Source: an uncultured Bacteroidales bacterium (GTDB lineage Bacteria > Bacteroidota > Bacteroidia > Bacteroidales > Bacteroidaceae). Taken from it: a stretch of DNA of 14,004 nucleotides. The notes below the pieces were generated by a model. It saw only the letters and a program-made list of their open reading frames with translations, had not been told where the DNA came from and ran no database searches. Below are positions 6,259 through 13,036 of the stretch, one piece after another. The DNA lies in assembly GCA_937898885.1 (NCBI GenBank), contig CALDKD010000080.1, positions 1-14,004 on the forward strand, given 5' to 3'. A program made the translations under genes and the position numbers. Position 1 is the stretch's first letter. Every line of letters begins with the position of its first letter.

Positions 6259-7298
6259 TTCCAGTAACGTTCTGAAAGGTATTCAATAAGGCCGGAATAC
6301 TTCTTTGACAGCTTTTCGTCAGAAAGAAGAAAACCGAATAAGGCCTTGGGGTCTCTGCGGCAGTACCTGCTTTTGTCCTCTAGACAGCTAATCCATGAAC
6401 CAACCATCCCATGTGTCTGGTCCCATGCTACGTTCCTGTATTTCCTGAAAAGAAGGTCTCCGTCTTCATCGGGCACTACATGGATATGCATGTACTCCGT
6501 TGCACAAGGGAAGAATGTGTCCTTGTTTAGAATTGCCTGTTCAGCCCAGAGAGTCTGGCGCATGAGTTGATAGAACGGTTCCTGAAAGTATATGCTTCCA
6601 TTGTAAGCATCAAGACTATGCAACTGTGCAGAACTGTTTATAAGATTTGTGTAACGACGCAAACGCTCTTCGCCCTTTCCATGCCCACCTTTCTCCCATT
6701 CATAATCCTCAATGGATTTATCGTCCCTGTAATAGCTCTCGACAAACTTCCATTCGATTGGAAGTAGCCAATGCTTTTCACCCTTCCTTGCACAGATGAC
6801 CGCATCTACGGACGTGCACATAGAACCTCTGGTCAATGGCTTTCCGTTGCTCTCGTTCAGATAGTCCGTGCTGGTTACTACCTCGAAGGAAATGTATCCG
6901 GGAAATTTCCTGTCACCTCCAACAATTTCGACATCGTCGAAGAATCGGCAACCAGCAGCCCCGTTTGCCAGGGCAAGAACTGCATCATGGTCGTACCTGA
7001 TGGGAAATAGATGGTTAAGACATGCTATTTGAGATGAGCACATATGTCCTGACGGGCCGCTGCCTCCCCACCATTCGATGCCGTTAGCTCTGAAATACTC
7101 GGGCACGTTGAATCTGTCGTTCATTTCAGAACCGCGCAACTCATTGTAGAGGTTGTTGATGCCATTCTTGAGGATGAACTCGTAATGTTTACCTTCGAAT
7201 TCGCCGTTAAGATGGTCGCTTCCAAACCAGTCGGGATGGACTTTGGCCGTCGATACCTGATGGAAGTACTGATATTTCTTGAATTTTCTCATTATCAC
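6255..7298 (-). CDS. PD-(D/E)XK nuclease-like protein, probably PGN_0703 family
   Basis: This protein has about 347 aa. The start is either GTG at 7298, overlapping the previous stop (GTGA), or ATG at 7292 (MRKFKKYQYF). The motif SVD165AVI followed by PIE182WK184FVE has the spacing of a PD-(D/E)XK active site (Asp on one strand, E-x-K on the next). The block HMCSSQIACLNHLFPI and the later EPFYQLMRQTLWAEQ recall the PGN_0703 family of putative restriction endonucleases; that family name is from memory and needs a profile search. It is cytosolic. It is flanked by another predicted nuclease and a phosphoesterase, both tightly coupled, with no methyltransferase nearby. DNA cleavage is the likely activity, but specificity is unknown. 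Confidence 0.75.
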   Translation of the reverse strand: MIMRKFKKYQYFHQVSTAKVHPDWFGSDHLNGEFEGKHYEFILKNGINNLYNELRGSEMNDRFNVPEYFRANGIEWWGGSGPSGHMCSSQIACLNHLFPIRYDHDAVLALANGAAGCRFFDDVEIVGGDRKFPGYISFEVVTSTDYLNESNGKPLTRGSMCTSVDAVICARKGEKHWLLPIEWKFVESYYRDDKSIEDYEWEKGGHGKGEERLRRYTNLINSSAQLHSLDAYNGSIYFQEPFYQLMRQTLWAEQAILNKDTFFPCATEYMHIHVVPDEDGDLLFRKYRNVAWDQTHGMVGSWISCLEDKSRYCRRDPKALFGFLLSDEKLSKKYSGLIEYLSERYWK

Positions 7299-8332
7299 TT
7301 CATTATTGCCTCAGTGAGAGAACCAGAGAAGCTGATAGGATTACCTTCATTGTCGGTTTTGTAATACAACGTGTAGAGATGTAGGGTTGTGTTCTTATCT
7401 TCAACTTCGATGTCATCCATTTCACTCTCACGACTGGCACCCTCGTTAGGCATTATTGTCACCACGTCCAGATCGATATGCTCAGGGACACTTTTCTCGG
7501 AATAAGCTTCTGGACGAAGTATGTTCCACCATTCTTTGCCGCTTTCGCTGCGGAACAGAAAGGCCATGAATGTTGCGTAGGTTATGGCCTGATGCATGGC
7601 ATCCTCCTGTGACTCATTCTTGACATTCTCGTCCTTAAGCTCCATCACGGCATAACGTGATATAGTCGCGGAATGTTTTACGCGAGAAAGAATATCGATT
7701 CCACCGCCAGTCGCACCTTTCCTGTTTTTATCCATTGACAACTTCGGATTGTGAGTGCTTGCTTTGAGTGGTGTAGTCAGCTGGAAGAACTTGCCTCCAA
7801 GACGTACGGGCTGGATGTTGCATAACAGCTTCTTGTCACGACTGGATTCAGAAAACTCCTTAAGCAGGAAACTCTCAATACGGTGCTCCTGACTCTTTAC
7901 CTGAAGTTCCTTGCTGTTTTTCATGTTACTGAAAAATCTTCGGAAGTCCACAGCACTGCTTGTTCCGTTCCATTTTTCATTTTTAATTTTCACACTGTTC
8001 TCAAATCCAAACTTGTCATGGGCTCTTTTCGCCTGTTCCTTGTTTACATTCAGAAGAACCTCGCCGTCTTTGCGAACAGATACCGTTGCGATGCTTTGAC
8101 CGGCAAAGCGAATGTCATATTTGGTGGTAGAATCATCGGTCATCACTTTACCTATGGAGCTGTAAACCAATAGAGGACTCTTTACCTGAAACTTCAGAGA
8201 GTTACTGGCGTATTTAGCTTTGTTGGCAAGAATCTCCTCTGCGTAGCGTGCATAAACATCCTCCCATTCTGGGTTCTCTGTCAGTATTGCTGACGTTAAC
8301 TTACAGAAATCAATATTATTCATAACTCTCAT
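7295..8332 (-). CDS. Second PD-(D/E)XK-like protein of unknown family
   Basis: This 345-aa protein could also start at the ATG at 8323 (MNNIDF). Residues about 150-265 carry a likely PD-(D/E)XK core: helix with E153 (HRIESFLLKEF), GGGID213ILSRV, then RYAVME231LK233DEN, then a helix EDAMHQAITYATFMAFLF as seen in restriction-type nucleases. The N-terminal 140 residues (including RFAGQSIATVSVRKDGEVLL) and the C-terminal 70 are not recognised; they may bind DNA or a partner. It begins 5 bp after the WYL gene and its stop overlaps the next gene. It is probably a nuclease or nuclease partner (inference from motif and context). Confidence 0.7.
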   Translation of the reverse strand: MRVMNNIDFCKLTSAILTENPEWEDVYARYAEEILANKAKYASNSLKFQVKSPLLVYSSIGKVMTDDSTTKYDIRFAGQSIATVSVRKDGEVLLNVNKEQAKRAHDKFGFENSVKIKNEKWNGTSSAVDFRRFFSNMKNSKELQVKSQEHRIESFLLKEFSESSRDKKLLCNIQPVRLGGKFFQLTTPLKASTHNPKLSMDKNRKGATGGGIDILSRVKHSATISRYAVMELKDENVKNESQEDAMHQAITYATFMAFLFRSESGKEWWNILRPEAYSEKSVPEHIDLDVVTIMPNEGASRESEMDDIEVEDKNTTLHLYTLYYKTDNEGNPISFSGSLTEAIMK

Positions 8333-8337
8333 ATTTT

Positions 8338-9240
8338 CTATTTGTGTTTCGATAAAACAGCCAATGCACTTCTTCGAACATTGTCACGGACAGTTGATGG
8401 TGCCAGCACCTCCACCGAGCCCTGCATCATCATGATCTCTCCGATGAAGGTAGAGGAGGGGACAAGCTGGTACTCAAAGATTGTCTCACCGTTCTCAAAC
8501 ACTTCGACTTCTCTTTGTGAGTTGTGGAGCGGCAGAGACCGGAGATTGTCAGACTGCCTTGCTGACGCTTTAATGCGAATGACTTCGGGCTTTCCGGAAG
8601 GAAGGTCGATTCCGAAATATGATTTGTAGTATACGTCAGCTGAAAAATCTTTAGGGTAATCATATTCAATTTCAGTCGAATATGCGTCCGTCATCCGGTC
8701 CAGAGAATACAGGTGTGGTTCAGTCGTGCCTTCACGAAGTCCCAACATATACCATCTCTTCCGGAACAGCCTGACACAATACGGCGCAACCAGAAAAGTC
8801 CGGGACTCAGCCATTTCTGTATTCTTGTATGAGAATTCCACCATGACATTTCTTTTCAGGGCATCGATGATTATCGGAAGGAACCTCTGACTGGATGGGA
8901 CATTGTCAAATATCACCTTGCCCTTCAGTGAGGCATCATCATGAAGCATGCTTCCGAGAGAAAGAGCCCCCACCATCCATTCCTGAAGGCCACCGTCACA
9001 TACATCCTCTTTGTTTTCGATGTAATACTCATTGGTCTTTCGGTCACATGAGATGATAATTCCGAACATGTCTAGAATCGATTCCCTGTGATTCGCCAGT
9101 GTACGCTTGGATATGTCCTTCGCGTCCGGATTGAGTGAGCTCCTTTTCCAGAGCCCGTTCAATTCCTCATAGGTGCAATACCCCCTGGATTGTAATGTCT
9201 GAAGCAACCAGACGTAATGCTTGAAATATTCTTTTGCCAT
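8338..9240 (-). CDS. WYL-domain transcriptional regulator
   Basis: This 300-aa protein starts at the ATG at 9240 (MAKEYFKHYVWLLQTL). A longer frame to 9282 is rejected because the extra 14 codons would be encoded by the promoter and operator. Domains: winged HTH about 1-75 (YCTYEELNGLWK, then ISKRTLANHRESILDMFG), WYL about 115-195 (ALKRNVMVEFSYKN, RWYMLGLRE, HLYSLDRM) and a WCX-like C-terminus about 217-298. WYL proteins sense nucleic acid or nucleotide ligands and often repress defence operons (for example BrxR and CapW). It leads five - strand genes with gaps of 5 nt or overlaps through 5692. A near-identical operator stands before this gene and before the clpP-like gene, suggesting self- and cross-regulation. 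Confidence 0.9.
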   Translation of the reverse strand: MAKEYFKHYVWLLQTLQSRGYCTYEELNGLWKRSSLNPDAKDISKRTLANHRESILDMFGIIISCDRKTNEYYIENKEDVCDGGLQEWMVGALSLGSMLHDDASLKGKVIFDNVPSSQRFLPIIIDALKRNVMVEFSYKNTEMAESRTFLVAPYCVRLFRKRWYMLGLREGTTEPHLYSLDRMTDAYSTEIEYDYPKDFSADVYYKSYFGIDLPSGKPEVIRIKASARQSDNLRSLPLHNSQREVEVFENGETIFEYQLVPSSTFIGEIMMMQGSVEVLAPSTVRDNVRRSALAVLSKHK

Positions 9241-9247
9241 GATGGTG

Positions 9248-9286
9248 CAAAGATAAAAATAACATCTGCCAAAAATAGGCATAAGT
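9248..9286 (-). promoter_or_regulatory. Promoter and operator of the WYL-nuclease operon
   Basis: On the - strand TATCTTTG (9248-9255) is a perfect -7 box ending 7 bp before the ATG, so the transcript is nearly leaderless. Eleven bp upstream stands an operator-like element, on the + strand TCTGCC (9265-9270), six bases, then AGGCATAAGT (9277-9286), with TGCC/GGCA inverted arms. The same element, at the same 11-bp spacing, precedes the clpP-like gene. Confidence 0.75.
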
Positions 9287-9301
9287 ATAGATCGTTTTCA
9301 A

Positions 9302-9892
9302 TTAATCGATAATCTCCGTTATGATTCCCAGATTCAAGGCTTCTTCTGCTGAGAAGAACCAGTCCTCCTTCTGTCTGATGATGCTGTTGAGCTTTTCCCT
9401 CGTTACTTTTGATTTACCGGTGATAATGCTAAAGACGATTTCATTAAGGCGGCCTGTTTCCTCTACTGATTCTTTCATGTCCTGAAGAGTGCCGAAAATC
9501 AATCCGGAAGAAACCTGGTGTATCATGAACGTAGTATTTCTGTACGATTTCCTGACTGGAGAGGCGAGACATACAATAACGCCCATAGACATGACCTTTC
9601 CTGAGCAGATGATCTCCACAGGAGTAGCGGACGATTCAATGGCATCGTACAGAGCTAGACCGTCATAAACATTTCCACCTGGCGTTGACAGATGCAGACT
9701 GATTGGAACAAGAGGGAAGTCAGCCCCTTCAATTCCATTCTGCCGTACCCATTCCATTCCATCAGAAATGTAAGACTCATCCTCCATGTTGATTTCGACA
9801 ATTTTCTTTATTGTCTGCTCGGTCGTTCTCGGTTCGATTCTGTCAAACAGCGTGACCAGTTTGTCTTTCTTTGACTTCTGCTTGATTTCCAT
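9302..9892 (-). CDS. ClpP-like serine protease
   Basis: This 196-aa protein has the ClpP catalytic triad in order: S102 (GKVMSMGVIV), H125 (FMIHQVSSG) and D177 (KEDWFFSAEEA). It also has the STPGGNVYDG loop and the C-terminal SAEEALNLGI motif. ClpP forms barrel-shaped peptidase rings that need a Clp ATPase to unfold substrates. No ATPase is encoded in the window, so it might use a host ClpX/ClpC or act alone. The N-terminus is short and basic, with no obvious propeptide. It ends 15 bp before the WYL operator on the same strand and shares that operator sequence, so it is probably part of the same regulon. Phage prohead proteases have this fold too, but no phage genes are near. Confidence 0.88.
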   Translation of the reverse strand: MEIKQKSKKDKLVTLFDRIEPRTTEQTIKKIVEINMEDESYISDGMEWVRQNGIEGADFPLVPISLHLSTPGGNVYDGLALYDAIESSATPVEIICSGKVMSMGVIVCLASPVRKSYRNTTFMIHQVSSGLIFGTLQDMKESVEETGRLNEIVFSIITGKSKVTREKLNSIIRQKEDWFFSAEEALNLGIITEIID

Positions 9893-9911
9893 TATTCACT
9901 GAATTATGTTG

Positions 9912-9950
9912 CAAAAGTAGAATGACCTTCTGCCTGAAACAGGCATAAGT
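9912..9950 (-). promoter_or_regulatory. Promoter and operator of the clpP-like gene
   Basis: On the - strand TACTTTTG (9912-9919) is a perfect -7 box. Eleven bp upstream, on the + strand, TCTGCC (9929-9934), six bases and AGGCATAAGT (9941-9950) form the element shared with the WYL promoter. Here the centre is a perfect palindrome, TGCCTG-AAA-CAGGCA (9931-9945). It covers the -33 region and lies between this promoter and the divergent DUF1294 promoter. Confidence 0.75.
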
Positions 9951-9973
9951 GATGCTCTTTCATAATAAGTTGG

Positions 9974-9981
9974 TACTTTTG
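9974..9981 (+). promoter_or_regulatory. -7 promoter box of the DUF1294 gene
   Basis: TACTTTTG matches TAnnTTTG and lies 24 bp before the ATG at 10006, divergent from the clpP-like promoter. A regulator on the palindrome at 9931-9945 could touch both promoters. Confidence 0.5.
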
Positions 9982-10005
9982 TCCTTAAATTATGAAATAG
10001 TGAAT

Positions 10006-10299
10006 ATGGAACCTCGACTGATAGCTGCTGCAGCGGTTCTATTGATGAATGTGATTGCCTTTTCCGCTTACGGCATTGACAAGCGTAAGGCGCAAAAGGA
10101 TAAGTGGCGTATTCCAGAATCGACACTGCTCATATTGGCTTTCCTAGGCGGTTCAATAGGAGCATTTCTGGGAATGCGTGTCTTTCATCACAAGACCAAG
10201 CACTGGAAATTCAAGATTCTGGTACCGCTGTTCCTGATTCTTCAGGTCGTACTGGCTGTGTGGATCATCTACCGTATAATGGCACAGCCGTTGATGTAA
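10006..10299 (+). CDS. DUF1294 small membrane protein
   Basis: The start is ATG at 10006 (MEPRLIAAAAVLLM), giving 97 aa. A longer frame to 9949 would cross the promoter. Features are an N-terminal membrane segment (LIAAAAVLLMNVIAFSAYGI), the family signature DKRKAQKDKWRIPESTLLIL, a second hydrophobic segment with GGSIGAFLGM, then FHHKTKHWKFK and a third membrane segment (ILVPLFLILQVVLAVWII). This is the classic DUF1294 layout, an inner-membrane protein of unknown function. It is divergent from the clpP-like gene and converges with the nitroreductase gene, 11 bp apart at their ends. Confidence 0.9.
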   Translation: MEPRLIAAAAVLLMNVIAFSAYGIDKRKAQKDKWRIPESTLLILAFLGGSIGAFLGMRVFHHKTKHWKFKILVPLFLILQVVLAVWIIYRIMAQPLM

Positions 10300-10310
10300 T
10301 CCTATCTGAT

Positions 10311-11003
10311 TTATTGCCATTCGAAATTTTCCTTTCCAGCTGCAATCTCGAAATGGTACTTCGCTATTCCGAGGTCCATCTGGGTGTAGCCAATCAAGGA
10401 TGAGCCTTTCTTTGCCAGGACTTTCTCTTTTTTGCTTTTTCCGTCAAATCCCAGATACTCGAAACGGAACTTCTGCTGGTTGACGGCGGTAGGGGCGAGC
10501 AGGGCGGCCATTACACCTTCATTGAACCAGTGGGGAGTGATGTCGCTGGCGTTGCTGACATCGGCCGTTGACTTGATCTTATGGGATACACCCTGTGTCT
10601 CTCCAAATCCGATGGATATGTAGCAGGCTATCTTTTCATCCTTTTCCAGGACGTATGTCCCGGGAATCTTGCTGTAGCTTACACCTACCCAACAGGTGTT
10701 GAGCCCTAAGGTCTGGGCCAGGAGCACCAGCTGTTCACCATAGTATCCGACCCTTTCATCCAGGTCATCGGCCTTCTTCCCGGCCATTACAAGATAGTTC
10801 CTCACGCCCCTGAATTTGCCGTACTTTGCCATAGGACAGAGAAAGGACTTGGGTTCGTCAAGTATGAGCTGCACATGGAGATTGCCGGTCGTGTTGACTT
10901 CCTCAATCTTCTGCTGAAGAGCTGTCAGCGTGCTGCCGGTGATAGGCTTGTCTATATATGCCCGAACTGAATGACGGACTGTTATTGCTTCCGGTAATGT
11001 CAT
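10311..11003 (-). CDS. Nitroreductase family protein
   Basis: This 230-aa protein carries the FMN-binding RHSVRAY signature at residues 9-15 and the block YYGEQLVLLAQTLGLNTCWVG typical of nitroreductases. A second half resembling the first (FNEGVMAALLAPTAVNQQKF, then MDLGIAKYHFEIAAG) fits the TM1586-type putative nitroreductases, where the domain is internally duplicated. It should be a cytosolic FMN enzyme reducing nitro groups or quinones with NAD(P)H; the natural substrate is unknown. CTATATTCG lies 16-25 bp before the start (- strand), similar to the element before the flavin-reductase pseudogene. It lies 72 bp beyond umuC on the same strand and is probably separate. Confidence 0.88.
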   Translation of the reverse strand: MTLPEAITVRHSVRAYIDKPITGSTLTALQQKIEEVNTTGNLHVQLILDEPKSFLCPMAKYGKFRGVRNYLVMAGKKADDLDERVGYYGEQLVLLAQTLGLNTCWVGVSYSKIPGTYVLEKDEKIACYISIGFGETQGVSHKIKSTADVSNASDITPHWFNEGVMAALLAPTAVNQQKFRFEYLGFDGKSKKEKVLAKKGSSLIGYTQMDLGIAKYHFEIAAGKENFEWQ

Positions 11004-11075
11004 GACTGCAATTATTATGCGAATATAGCCAATTTTTGAATTATGCTGTATGGTGCGAACATGTACTTTCCGGTA

Positions 11076-12344
11076 TCAGATCTGGATTGTCAGAATCTCA
11101 TTTATATCTGTAAGGTAATTGTGGCTCTTGTGCTCGCTCTTCACCTTCCAGGGCTGCTTTTTCTCACCTTCCACGCCAAGGGCTATGGTTTTGAGGCCGT
11201 ACTTCTGGTTGAGGCTGTCGATTCTCTGGGAAAGGTCAAGACGCTCGGCACGGTTCTGGACGGGGTCGAACAGGTCCGGGTGGACATTGGACTGGCGTAC
11301 TATCTTTCCGAGTATCACGCCGGATTTCTTGTATCTGATGCCGGGCTTGAAGATGCTGTCCACTATCTGCAGGGCGGTTTTCGTTATCTCGATTGTGTCG
11401 GCCGTAGGAATGCAGAATGGAAGTGTTGCGGCATTGTAATACTGCTCCAGGTCCTCACGGAAGTAGTTGCTGCAGAGGAACACTGTCACGCAACCGGCGG
11501 CCGAACACTGACCGCGCAGCTTGTTGGCGCAGCTGGCCGCAAAGGTGGCCACGGATGCCTTGACCTGCTCTATGGAGGTAATCATGTCACCGAAGCTGCG
11601 GCTGGTGGTGATGTTTTGACGCATCAGGATTTCTGATGTATCGATGCAGGAATAGCCGTTCAGCTCCTTCCATGTCTCTATACCCGGCTTGCTGAAATAA
11701 TGACGGACCCAGTCGGCAGGCTTGTCGGCAAATTCCAGTGGGGTGTTTACGCCAAGGCTTTTGAGTTTTTCGAATGAACGATGGCCAATGCCCCAGACAT
11801 CGGCCAGGTCGAAGAGCTTCAGGGCCTTCCGCCTCTTTTCATCGGAATCTATCATGCAGACGGAACGGTAGCCGGGGTACTGCTTTGCGAACTTGCTGCC
11901 TATCTTGGCCAGTGTCTTTGTAGGAGCGACTCCGATGCTGACGGGAATATCCGTCCAAAGGCATATCCTGTCGGCCACACCGCGCATGTACTCCTCTATG
12001 TCGAAGTGGGTCTCGTACCCGGAAAGATTCGCAAAACTCTCATCGATGCTGTAGTTCTCCACGATGTCAACGGACTGGCGGATGATGCTGGTAACACGCT
12101 GCGACATGGCCGCGTACAGCATCATGTTTGTCGAGAAGACGGCCACACCGTTCCTGTCGACCGTATCGTGGACCTTGAACAGGGCATCGCCACGGTGAAG
12201 TCCCAGTGCCTTTGCTTCAGGGGTTAGGGCAACGATGATGCCGTCATTGTTTGACAGGACGCATACCGGCTTGTGACGGAGGCCGGGATGGAAGACCCTC
12301 TCCACACTGGCGAAGAAGCTGTTGCAGTCGATAAGTGCCCACAT
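11076..12344 (-). CDS. umuC: UmuC-like Y-family DNA polymerase (Pol V catalytic subunit)
   Basis: The 422-aa protein begins MWALIDCNSFFASVERVF. Catalytic acids are D6, D101 and E102 (YSIDESFANL). The steric and finger motifs SNNDGIIVAL and KALGLHRGDALFKV are present, as are the palm motif SIGVAPTKTLAKIGSKFAK, the helix-hairpin-helix LADVWGIGHRSFEKLKSLG and the little-finger domain with the UmuC C-terminal region (KKSGVILGKIV). It copies damaged DNA with low fidelity when paired with cleaved UmuD. It starts 5 bp after the umuD stop and so forms an operon with it. Length is normal and intact. Confidence 0.95.
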   Translation of the reverse strand: MWALIDCNSFFASVERVFHPGLRHKPVCVLSNNDGIIVALTPEAKALGLHRGDALFKVHDTVDRNGVAVFSTNMMLYAAMSQRVTSIIRQSVDIVENYSIDESFANLSGYETHFDIEEYMRGVADRICLWTDIPVSIGVAPTKTLAKIGSKFAKQYPGYRSVCMIDSDEKRRKALKLFDLADVWGIGHRSFEKLKSLGVNTPLEFADKPADWVRHYFSKPGIETWKELNGYSCIDTSEILMRQNITTSRSFGDMITSIEQVKASVATFAASCANKLRGQCSAAGCVTVFLCSNYFREDLEQYYNAATLPFCIPTADTIEITKTALQIVDSIFKPGIRYKKSGVILGKIVRQSNVHPDLFDPVQNRAERLDLSQRIDSLNQKYGLKTIALGVEGEKKQPWKVKSEHKSHNYLTDINEILTIQI

Positions 12345-12349
12345 GGCGG

Positions 12350-12970
12350 TCAGTCCCTTGCCTTGTGTATGATGTATGTGACCGTTCCCCAGACGCGGAA
12401 CTCGTCACCTGGCGTTATCTCTCTCTTCTGATAGGTGGGATTTGCGGGAATGAGCCAGCCGGTATCACCGTCCTTGACGAAGTGTTTCAAGGTGTATTCG
12501 CCGTTGATCTCGCATACGGCGATTTCCTTTGGCGTAGGTTCCCTGTTGCTCTTGTCCACGATGATGATGTCACCGTTCATGACTCCTGCATCTATCATGG
12601 AATCACCCTTTACCCTTATCAGGTATGAAGCTTCCGGATGGGGACAGAGCATGCGGAGCAGCTCTATGTCCTGCGACCGTTCATCGTTATCGAGAGGAAT
12701 TGGAAAGCCTGCCGTCACTCTCTGGTCGAAGTATGGCAGATGCATGGGTGCCACGATGTCGGCTTTGGTCACTATGCCTATCCGGGAAAGACCTTCGGCC
12801 TCATCCAGTGCACGGCTCAGGCTGGCATTGATGAACTCTGTCCGGTTCTCCATTGAGCCTATCTTCTCGGCCAGCTCTCCAGAGCACCTGAACGAGAACA
12901 GCTTGCTGTCTCCCTTGGGCCGTCCTGCACCTGCCCTGCGGCCGCCGCGTTTCTCTGTCTTTTCCGCCAT
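12350..12970 (-). CDS. umuD: UmuD-like S24 peptidase with an N-terminal ribbon-helix-helix-like region
   Basis: This 206-aa protein is longer than E. coli UmuD (139 aa). The C-terminal part is a LexA/UmuD S24 domain with cleavage site A87-G88 (RVTAGFPIP), nucleophile S124 (KGDSMIDAGVMNGDIIIVD) and general base K162 (GEYTLKHF). The extra N-terminus has a basic RRAGAGRPKGD stretch, then KLFSFRCSGELAEKIGSM and NRTEFINASLSRALDEAE, the strand-helix-helix pattern of RHH DNA-binding domains. It probably self-cleaves when RecA filaments form and then joins UmuC. The extra domain could let the uncut form repress its own operon at the palindrome 13016-13036 (inference). Confidence 0.9.
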   Translation of the reverse strand: MAEKTEKRGGRRAGAGRPKGDSKLFSFRCSGELAEKIGSMENRTEFINASLSRALDEAEGLSRIGIVTKADIVAPMHLPYFDQRVTAGFPIPLDNDERSQDIELLRMLCPHPEASYLIRVKGDSMIDAGVMNGDIIIVDKSNREPTPKEIAVCEINGEYTLKHFVKDGDTGWLIPANPTYQKREITPGDEFRVWGTVTYIIHKARD

Positions 12971-12995
12971 ACTGCTATTCTTCCGCTTGCAGTTG

Positions 12996-13036
12996 CAAAG
13001 GTAATAAGGTTTTTTGATAACTGTAATACAATAATC
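12996..13036 (-). promoter_or_regulatory. umuDC promoter and palindromic operator
   Basis: On the - strand TACCTTTG (12996-13003) is a -7 box located 25 bp before the umuD ATG. Directly upstream, 13016-13036, lies the 21-bp near-palindrome GATAACTGTAATACAATAATC with core TGTA-A-TACA and GAT/ATC ends (eight of ten half-site pairs match). It occupies the -33 region, where a bound repressor would block RNA polymerase. A copy occurs at 4679-4699. Confidence 0.7.

Noticed and set aside
6255..8332. Classic type II restriction-modification system
   Set aside because: No methyltransferase motif was found in any gene of the window.
9241..9282. Longer N-terminus of the WYL protein
   Set aside because: These 14 codons coincide with the -7 box and operator, and the typical protein start MAKEYF lies downstream.
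9302..9892. Phage prohead protease within a prophage
   Set aside because: No capsid, portal, terminase or tail gene is present, and the gene shares a promoter element with the WYL operon instead.
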